Assembly (NCBI GenBank): GCA_030669695.1
Contig: DAOVDC010000018.1
Span: 1 to 10,043 of the forward strand
DNA length: 10,043 nucleotides
Source: Candidatus Bathyarchaeota archaeon
GTDB lineage: Archaea; Thermoproteota; Bathyarchaeia; Bathyarchaeales; Bathyarchaeaceae
Reading direction: 5' to 3'
The translations under genes were made by a program, and so were the position numbers. The notes below the pieces were generated by a model, which was not told where the DNA came from, searched no databases, and was given only the letters and a program-made list of their open reading frames with translations. Shown here one piece after another: positions 5,817 to 10,043 of this stretch (position 1 is its first letter; each line of letters opens with the position of its first letter).

Positions 5817-5870
5817 ACACACATAAAGTTATTGTTGTTAGTCTGTCTTTGGCGTACATTTTATGTGTGT
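5817..5870. promoter_or_regulatory. 11-bp inverted repeat spanning the TPR-like gene promoter
   Basis: ACACACATAAA (5817-5827) is perfectly mirrored by TTTATGTGTGT (5860-5870) with 32 bases between the arms. On the minus strand the left arm is part of AACTTTATGTG (5820-5830), the probable TATA box of the TPR-like gene, 40 to 50 bases before its ATG. The right arm lies just past the stop codon of the Lrp gene. A dimeric regulator, plausibly the adjacent Lrp protein, could bind here and block the TATA-binding protein, but that is inference. Confidence 0.5.
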
Positions 5871-5880
5871 CTGTTTAAAC

Positions 5881-6315
5881 TTAGCTTTTTAGCTTCTCTA
5901 AGATAATCGCTGGACAAATTTTTTTGACACCATCGATTTTTCCGATTTTTTCAGAGATTACCTTTGTGAGTTCTCTTCCATCCCTTGTCCATATCTCTGT
6001 CATTATCATGTGGTCGCCTGTTGATGTTGCCACTGAACGGATCTCTTTTATTTCGCAGAGTTTTTGGGCTGCCTCCAGAAGCTCCGTTGGATCTGCGTCG
6101 ACTCCAACTATTGCGACGGTATTCATTCCTATTTTTGACGGGGCAATTTCAATCGTGAACTTTTTTATTACTCCCTTCTTTTGTAATGCTTGAACTCTTT
6201 TTCTGATTGTTGATTCACTTAGTCTTTGTACCCCAGCTATCTCTGTGAATGAACGTCTTCCGTCTTCTTGAAGCATTTTCAGAATCTTCAAGTCTAGTTC
6301 ATCAACTTCTACCAT
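5881..6315 (-). CDS. Lrp/AsnC family transcriptional regulator
   Basis: At 144 residues this is the standard length for a one-HTH, one-RAM-domain Lrp protein. The N-terminal DNA-binding part begins with the hallmark VDELDLKILKMLQEDGR (4-20), and the recognition region is LSESTIRKRVQALQKKGVI (32-50). The effector-binding and oligomerisation domain runs from about 65 to 142 (NTVAIVGVDAD, then SVATSTGDHMIMTEIWTRD at 94-112). The family forms dimers to octamers and often senses amino acids. In archaea some members respond to redox state or sulfur compounds. It is divergent from the peroxiredoxin gene across a 123-bp spacer with a striking dyad, so it may control the oxygen-defence genes and itself. 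ATG at 6315 has only a weak AGGA ten bases upstream. Effector unknown. Confidence 0.93.
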   Translation of the reverse strand: MVEVDELDLKILKMLQEDGRRSFTEIAGVQRLSESTIRKRVQALQKKGVIKKFTIEIAPSKIGMNTVAIVGVDADPTELLEAAQKLCEIKEIRSVATSTGDHMIMTEIWTRDGRELTKVISEKIGKIDGVKKICPAIILEKLKS

Positions 6316-6336
6316 GATTATTGTTTCCTATTTTCG

Positions 6337-6390
6337 GACCTTTTTGTCCTTTTTTCGACGAATTTGTTACGAAAAATATATAAGAAGGTC
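6337..6390. promoter_or_regulatory. Coaxial double inverted repeat (probable operator) between lrp and peroxiredoxin genes
   Basis: Two perfect inverted repeats share one axis at 6363/6364. The inner arms are TTTTTCG (6351-6357) and CGAAAAA (6370-6376). The outer arms are GACCTT (6337-6342) and AAGGTC (6385-6390). The right inner arm covers the BRE position of the peroxiredoxin promoter, and the right outer arm follows its TATA box. A symmetric, wide arrangement suits a multimeric regulator such as Lrp. Binding would be expected to occlude the peroxiredoxin promoter, and possibly lrp transcription as well. Confidence 0.6.
6370..6384 (+). promoter_or_regulatory. Peroxiredoxin promoter (BRE/TATA)
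   Basis: CGAAAAATATATAAG is a strong archaeal promoter: a purine-rich BRE followed by TATATAA. Transcription would start near 6404 and leave a leader of about 35 nt that ends with AGGTG before the ATG at 6439. Confidence 0.8.
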
Positions 6391-6438
6391 TGACATAAAA
6401 GGTTTTTGTTCCTAAAATGTGAACGAAAGGTGTGGAAA

Positions 6439-7095
6439 ATGGAAGAAAAAGTTGAAGAGAAGAGGTCTTTGTTGCGATTAGGTGAAGCTGTTCCAGATTT
6501 TGAGGCGGTTACCACTCATGGAAAAATAAAGCTTTCAGGGTTCAAGGGAAAATGGGTTATTCTGTTTTCCCATCCCGCTGATTTTACGCCAGTTTGCACA
6601 ACAGAGTTCGTTGCATTTGCACAGATAAACAATGAACTGGTGAAAAGAAACGTGCAGCTAATAGGATTAAGCATCGACAGCACCTTCTCGCATATTGCCT
6701 GGATCAGAAAAATCAAAGAAAAGTTCGGAATCACAATTCCCTTCCCAGTGATAGCTGATTTAGATATGAAAGTTGCCAATCTGTTCGGCATGATACATCC
6801 AAGCGAAAGCACAACTGCAGCCGTCAGATGCGTCTTCGTAATCGACCCTGAAATGAAGCTAAGGGCCATGATTTACTATCCGCTAAATGCGGGAAGAAAC
6901 ATGCAAGAAATTCTAAGACTGATAGATGCACTGCAGACTGCAGATAAATACAAAGTTGCTACTCCAGCAAACTGGAAACCAGGCGATGACGTTATAGTTC
7001 CTCCACCAACAACGCAGGAGGCAGCAGAAAAACGTCTACAAGAAGGCTATGAGTGCGTAGACTGGTTCCTATGCAAGAAGAAGCTTCCCACCTAG
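6439..7095 (+). CDS. Peroxiredoxin, Prx6-type archaeal thioredoxin peroxidase
   Basis: This 218-residue cytosolic enzyme reduces H2O2 and organic peroxides through a reactive cysteine. The peroxidatic site is intact: [14 protein letters not shown] (44-57) with T50 and C53, plus the conserved R130 that activates the thiolate. The C-terminal arm characteristic of Prx6-like archaeal enzymes is present and contains [12 protein letters not shown] (204-215), with C206 and C212 at the places of the resolving cysteines of Aeropyrum ThiPx (C207/C213). The start is ATG at 6439, preceded by AGGTG. Upstream in-frame codons lack a ribosome site and lie at the expected transcription start. It is the first gene of the oxygen-defence run. 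It has its own strong promoter and is divergent from lrp. The electron donor is not shown. Confidence 0.95.
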   Translation: MEEKVEEKRSLLRLGEAVPDFEAVTTHGKIKLSGFKGKWVILFSHPADFTPVCTTEFVAFAQINNELVKRNVQLIGLSIDSTFSHIAWIRKIKEKFGITIPFPVIADLDMKVANLFGMIHPSESTTAAVRCVFVIDPEMKLRAMIYYPLNAGRNMQEILRLIDALQTADKYKVATPANWKPGDDVIVPPPTTQEAAEKRLQEGYECVDWFLCKKKLPT

Positions 7096-7102
7096 TCTCC
7101 CA

Positions 7103-7108
7103 TTTTTT
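7103..7108 (+). terminator. Possible T-run terminator after the peroxiredoxin gene
   Basis: Six T residues occur eight bases past the peroxiredoxin stop codon. Archaeal transcripts often end at T-runs without a hairpin, so part of the transcription may stop here. The run is short and its use is uncertain. Confidence 0.3.
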
Positions 7109-7144
7109 AAGTTACAGAATGTTGTTTAGAATTAGAACAAAGAA

Positions 7145-7154
7145 CCATAAAAAT
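7145..7154 (+). promoter_or_regulatory. Weak candidate promoter of the OsmC gene and downstream operon
   Basis: CATAAAAATG is a partial TATA match about 45 bases upstream of the OsmC start in the 97-bp gap after the peroxiredoxin gene. If it is inactive, OsmC and the genes after it would rely on read-through from the peroxiredoxin promoter. Confidence 0.3.
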
Positions 7155-7192
7155 GGAACGTGTAAGGAAAAAATCGATAAATAAAGAAGGAA

Positions 7193-7618
7193 GTGAAGTG
7201 CTTGGGTTCTATAATTTCAAAAGCTAAACTCATAAGGGATTTAAGAGTGGCAGTTGATAACGGAAGAGCTCACAGCGTTTGTTTGGATCTACCACCTGAA
7301 CTTGGCACAGATATGGGGCCCACTGCTCTAGAGCTTGGAGTTATGAGCTTCGCTGGATGCTTTGCCACTATTTTTTCATTAACTGCAAAAAAGATGAGGA
7401 TTCAGCTGAAAGATTTGGAAGTTGAGCTTCGCGCCCTAAAATCTGAAGCAACTGGCACAGTAGCCTCAGCTAAATTTAACATAACCGTGAAAAGTGATGC
7501 TAGAAAAGACAGAATTCAGAGAATTTTTAAACTAACTCGTGAAAACTGTCCTGTTGGGAAACTTTTCGAGCAGGCTGGTGTGAAAATAAGCTATAATCTA
7601 AAGCATGTAAAAGAATGA
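7193..7618 (+). CDS. OsmC/Ohr family hydroperoxide reductase
   Basis: The 141-residue protein belongs to the OsmC/Ohr superfamily, whose dimers reduce organic hydroperoxides with a pair of cysteines. Both are present: C56 in GPTALELGVMSFAGCFATIF (42-61) and C119 in RENCPVGKLFEQAGV (116-130). The long central helix and the preceding DLPPELG-GP loop have the usual order. Extra cysteines at 3 and 30 are not family hallmarks. The start is uncertain. GTG at 7193 has AAGAAGG unusually close upstream, whereas TTG at 7202 would have AAGG at a better distance and remove three residues. The gene follows peroxiredoxin and precedes flavin reductase by 47 bases, consistent with peroxide defence. Substrate preference between H2O2 and organic peroxides cannot be read. 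Confidence 0.88.
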   Translation: MKCLGSIISKAKLIRDLRVAVDNGRAHSVCLDLPPELGTDMGPTALELGVMSFAGCFATIFSLTAKKMRIQLKDLEVELRALKSEATGTVASAKFNITVKSDARKDRIQRIFKLTRENCPVGKLFEQAGVKISYNLKHVKE

Positions 7619-7665
7619 CAAAGATGAGTGACGCAGAATATCTCAAAATAATCTGAGGTAGAAAC

Positions 7666-8184
7666 ATGAATCTTGAAGCGTTGCATAAGATAAGTTATGG
7701 CTTGTATGTCGTAACTTCTAGAAAAAACAATAGTTTCAACGGTCAGATTGCCAATACAGTATTTCAAGTAACATCTGAACCGGCAACAATAGCGGCGAGT
7801 ATCAACAAGCAGAACTTCACAAACGAGTTTATCCGAGAAAGCAACGCCTTTGCCGTTTCGGTTCTTTCAAAGAATACGCCATTGAAGTTTATAGGTCATT
7901 TCGGATTCAGATCTGGAAGGGACATAGACAAATTCCAAGGAATAAATTATAAAGTTGGCAGAACTGGCGCACCAATAGTTTTGGATCATGCAGTTGCATA
8001 CGTAGAGGCTGAAGTGATTAGAGAAGTTGATGCAAATACACACATCATTTTTATTGGTAAACTGGTTGATGCCGAAATTTTAGATAATGAGGAACCTATG
8101 ACTTATGCTTATTACCATGATATGAAGAGAGGTGTAACTCCTAAGGCGGCTCCAACTTACATAAAAGAAGAAAGGAGGCGATAA
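7666..8184 (+). CDS. Flavin reductase-like protein (NAD(P)H:rubredoxin/flavin oxidoreductase)
   Basis: This 172-residue FMN-binding split-barrel protein is related to the flavin reductase half of the high-molecular-weight rubredoxin (Hrb) of Moorella and other anaerobes. Family motifs are [10 protein letters not shown] (11-20), [16 protein letters not shown] (24-39), [13 protein letters not shown] (78-90) and the late [17 protein letters not shown] (149-165), the last being typical just before the rubredoxin domain of Hrb. Here translation stops after KEERRR, and a separate rubredoxin gene starts one base later. The likely job is to take electrons from NAD(P)H via FMN and pass them to that rubredoxin. 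ATG at 7666 is preceded by TGAGGT at six bases. Its exact electron donor and acceptor are inferred from the neighbours. Confidence 0.92.
   Translation: MNLEALHKISYGLYVVTSRKNNSFNGQIANTVFQVTSEPATIAASINKQNFTNEFIRESNAFAVSVLSKNTPLKFIGHFGFRSGRDIDKFQGINYKVGRTGAPIVLDHAVAYVEAEVIREVDANTHIIFIGKLVDAEILDNEEPMTYAYYHDMKRGVTPKAAPTYIKEERRR
8172..8178 (+). promoter_or_regulatory. Strong Shine-Dalgarno site of the rubredoxin gene inside the flavin reductase 3' end
   Basis: AGGAGG lies within the last codons of the flavin reductase gene, about eight bases before the rubredoxin ATG. The overlap indicates coupled translation of the two electron-transfer proteins. Confidence 0.65.
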
Positions 8185-8185
8185 A

Positions 8186-8347
8186 ATGATCAAATACAGA
8201 TGCACTGTTTGTGGGTATATATACGACCCAGAGAAGGGTGATCCTGACTCTGGAATACCATCTGGAACTCCGTTTGAAGAACTGCCGGATGACTGGGTCT
8301 GCCCAGTTTGCGGAGTAACGAAAGATCAGTTTGAAAAGGTGGAATAA
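8186..8347 (+). CDS. rub: Rubredoxin
   Basis: This 53-residue protein has the normal length for a single-iron rubredoxin. The four iron ligands are present in the two knuckles [10 protein letters not shown] (C6, C9) and [11 protein letters not shown] (C39, C42). The conserved aromatic and loop residues Y11, Y13, [19 protein letters not shown] (19-37) and F49 are also present. It is a one-electron carrier in the cytoplasm. Lying one base after flavin reductase and seven bases before the flavodiiron protein, it is the obvious intermediate between them. The strong AGGAGG upstream suggests it is made in quantity. Nothing is missing or unusual in the sequence. Confidence 0.98.
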   Translation: MIKYRCTVCGYIYDPEKGDPDSGIPSGTPFEELPDDWVCPVCGVTKDQFEKVE

Positions 8348-8354
8348 ATAGGAA

Positions 8355-9542
8355 ATGAAGCCGAGGGAACTAAAGGCAAACGTTCACTGGGTTGGAGCGG
8401 TAGATTGGGATAGGCGACTTTTTGACGAGCTTATTCCGCTTCCTGATGGAACAAGTTATAACGCTTATCTAGTCAAGGGTAGCGAAAAAACGGCTCTAAT
8501 AGACACTGTTGACCCACCTATGGCAAGCGTGTTGATAGACAATCTGAATCAGCTGGGTGTTAAAAACATAGATTATGTTGTTGCAAATCATGCGGAACAA
8601 GATCATTCAGGGGCACTGCCTCAAATATTAAAGATGTATCCAAATGCCAAGGTTGTTGCAACTCCTAAATGTAAGAATTTGCTAATGGACTTGCTCCTAA
8701 TTCCTGAAAGCAAAATTATAACCGTGGAAGACGGGAAAACCCTATCGTTGGGAGACAAAACCTTAGAGTTTATCTATGCCCCTTGGGTTCATTGGCCAGA
8801 AACAATGCTCACATACTTAAAGGAAGATAAGATACTTTTCACCTGCGATTTTTTCGGTTCCCACTTTGCAACATCTGATTTGTACGTAACCGATGAAGCG
8901 ACGGTTTACGAGGCGGCTAAGAGATACTATGCAGAAATCATGATGCCGTTTAAAACGGTAATTCAGAAGAATCTAGAGAAAATAAAAGATATGCAAATGG
9001 ATGTGATAGCGCCAAGTCACGGTCCACTATATGATAAGCCAGGGTTCATACTTGAAGCGTACAAAGACTGGGTTTACGCCCCGCCTAAAAACATCGTTGT
9101 ATTGCCCTATATTTCAATGCACGGTAGCACCGAGAAGATGGTGGAATACTTCGTTGCTGCTTTGGTTGAAAGAGGCATAACCGTGAAACAATTCAATCTG
9201 GCCAAAACAGATATTGGAAAATTAGCAATGGCATTAGTGGATGCCGCTACAATTGTGGTAGGATCACCCACAGTCTTAGTTGGACCGCATCCGAATGTTG
9301 TTTATGCGGTTTATCTTGCAAATGTTTTGAGGCCGAAACTGAAGTTTGCGTCAATAATCGGGTCTTATGGCTGGGGTGGTAAGATGGTGGAACAAATCAC
9401 ACGGATGCTGTCTAACCTAAAGGTTGAGTTGCTTGAATCCGTTGTCATAAAAGGGTTTCCAAAAGAACAAGATTTTGGGGCGTTAGACGGATTAGCTGAT
9501 GAAATCTTGAACAAACATAAGGAACATAACTTAACAAACTGA
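8355..9542 (+). CDS. fprA: Flavodiiron protein (A-type flavoprotein, O2 and/or NO reductase)
   Basis: This 395-residue class A flavodiiron protein reduces O2 to water (some also reduce NO) without releasing reactive oxygen. Residues 1 to about 245 form the beta-lactamase-like domain with all diiron ligands visible: H79, E81, D83 and H84 in NHAEQDHSG, H147 in VHWPETM, D165 in CDFFGSH, and H222 in PSHGP. Residues about 246-390 are the flavodoxin domain with the FMN phosphate loop SMHGSTEKM (254-262) and GSYGWGG (336-342). There is no extra rubredoxin or flavin reductase domain, matching the separate genes just upstream. The diiron-site histidine H147 is present, unlike in cyanobacterial variants. 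The start at ATG 8355 has AGGAA very close, and the GGTGG further up may also help through coupling with rubredoxin. Confidence 0.97.
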   Translation: MKPRELKANVHWVGAVDWDRRLFDELIPLPDGTSYNAYLVKGSEKTALIDTVDPPMASVLIDNLNQLGVKNIDYVVANHAEQDHSGALPQILKMYPNAKVVATPKCKNLLMDLLLIPESKIITVEDGKTLSLGDKTLEFIYAPWVHWPETMLTYLKEDKILFTCDFFGSHFATSDLYVTDEATVYEAAKRYYAEIMMPFKTVIQKNLEKIKDMQMDVIAPSHGPLYDKPGFILEAYKDWVYAPPKNIVVLPYISMHGSTEKMVEYFVAALVERGITVKQFNLAKTDIGKLAMALVDAATIVVGSPTVLVGPHPNVVYAVYLANVLRPKLKFASIIGSYGWGGKMVEQITRMLSNLKVELLESVVIKGFPKEQDFGALDGLADEILNKHKEHNLTN

Positions 9543-9545
9543 AAA

Positions 9546-9553
9546 GGGGGTGA
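9546..9553 (+). promoter_or_regulatory. Shine-Dalgarno site of the ferritin gene
   Basis: GGGGGTGA lies four bases before ATG at 9558 in a 15-base gap after the fprA stop codon. The strong site and tight spacing make ferritin part of the same operon. Confidence 0.65.
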
Positions 9554-9557
9554 CAAT

Positions 9558-10043
9558 ATGCTAAATAAGAGAATGGTAAAGGCGTTGAATAAGCAGATCA
9601 ACAACGAGCTTTATTCTGCGTATCTGTACCTGTCTATGTCTGCTCACAGCGCCTTCATTGGACTGAAGGGATTTGCCAATTGGTTTATGGTTCAGTATCA
9701 GGAAGAGATGACACATGCCATGAAAATCTACGACTACGTCAATGACCAAGGCGGACAGGTAAAGCTCATGGCTGTTGCAGAGCCACCTGCAGAATTCGGA
9801 TCGTCTTTAGATATGTTTGAAAAAACTCTGAAACATGAGAGGTTCATTACAAAGTGCATTAATGATCTCGTTGACCTTGCGGTTAAGGAAAAGGATCATG
9901 CCACGAACATCTTTCTCCAATGGTTTGTTACCGAACAGATCGAAGAGGAAGCTAACGACAATGATATTATCTCTAAGTTGAAGCTTGTTGGAAAAGAAGG
10001 TAATGGACTGTTTATGATAGACAAAGAACTTGCAGCACGTGTG
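9558..10043 (+). CDS. Ferritin (FtnA type), 3' end beyond the window
   Basis: The first 162 residues are present and the frame is open at the window edge, so only a few C-terminal residues should be missing. It is a four-helix non-haem ferritin that oxidises Fe(II) and stores it as mineral in a 24-subunit shell. The ferroxidase ligands fall at the same positions as in E. coli FtnA: E17 (NELYSAYLYL), E50 and H53 (QEEMTHAMK), E94 (LKHERF), and Q127 and E130 (TEQIEEEAND). It contains no obvious haem-binding methionine like that of bacterioferritin at position 52 (T52 here), so FtnA-type is preferred. Its place behind fprA suggests that iron sequestration is coupled to oxygen removal, limiting Fenton chemistry. 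Confidence 0.95.
   Translation, partial: MLNKRMVKALNKQINNELYSAYLYLSMSAHSAFIGLKGFANWFMVQYQEEMTHAMKIYDYVNDQGGQVKLMAVAEPPAEFGSSLDMFEKTLKHERFITKCINDLVDLAVKEKDHATNIFLQWFVTEQIEEEANDNDIISKLKLVGKEGNGLFMIDKELAARV

Noticed and set aside
6406..6438. Eleven-codon N-terminal extension of peroxiredoxin
   Set aside because: It begins at a non-ATG codon near the predicted transcription start and has no ribosome site. ATG at 6439 is better supported.
7625..7657. Ten-codon open frame (MSDAEYLKII) between OsmC and flavin reductase
   Set aside because: No ribosome site of its own, and its stop codon merely overlaps the TGAGGT that serves the flavin reductase. Probably chance.

Overview
The window is archaeal. 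It carries an archaeal two-ring Cdc48/VAT-type AAA ATPase, the short archaeal elongation factor aEF1B beside an eight-cysteine zinc-ribbon micro-protein, an intron-less tRNA-Val, TATA-box/BRE-like promoters and clear Shine-Dalgarno sites. The mix of information-processing genes with anaerobe-type oxygen-defence genes would fit an uncultured anaerobic archaeon of the TACK/Bathyarchaeia kind. That lineage is an inference from overall resemblance and is not proven by any single marker here.

Layout. Positions 2-76 (minus) are tRNA-Val(CAC). A housekeeping block on the minus strand follows. In transcription order it is an MFS transporter (4658-3480), a 278-bp gene-free stretch rich in short repeats, the zinc-ribbon micro-protein (3201-3016), aEF1B (3002-2733), Cdc48 with its own TATA box (2657-486) and a small winged-helix protein (467-234). 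A divergent promoter region at 4659-4834 separates the MFS gene from a plus-strand IscU/NifU-type Fe-S scaffold gene (4835-5233). Two minus-strand genes come next: a TPR-like helical protein (5779-5303) and an Lrp/AsnC regulator (6315-5881).

The right-hand 3.6 kb is a plus-strand oxygen and peroxide defence cluster: peroxiredoxin (6439-7095), OsmC/Ohr-type hydroperoxide reductase (7193-7618), flavin reductase (7666-8184), rubredoxin (8186-8347), flavodiiron protein FprA (8355-9542) and ferritin (9558 to the window edge). The last four genes are packed with gaps of 1 to 15 nt and good Shine-Dalgarno sites. The chemistry joins up. The flavin reductase probably passes NAD(P)H electrons to rubredoxin, rubredoxin reduces the flavodiiron protein, and that enzyme reduces O2 to water. 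The peroxiredoxin and OsmC protein remove peroxides, and ferritin takes up Fe(II) so that it cannot drive Fenton chemistry. The Lrp gene is divergent from the peroxiredoxin gene, and their shared 123-bp spacer holds a coaxial double inverted repeat whose right arms overlap the peroxiredoxin promoter. This makes Lrp a good candidate local regulator.

No insertion sequence, CRISPR array, integrase or phage gene was seen. The most notable items are the oxygen-defence cluster with the two halves of a high-molecular-weight rubredoxin encoded as separate adjacent genes, the symmetric operator-like dyad, and several unexplained repeats in intergenic regions.
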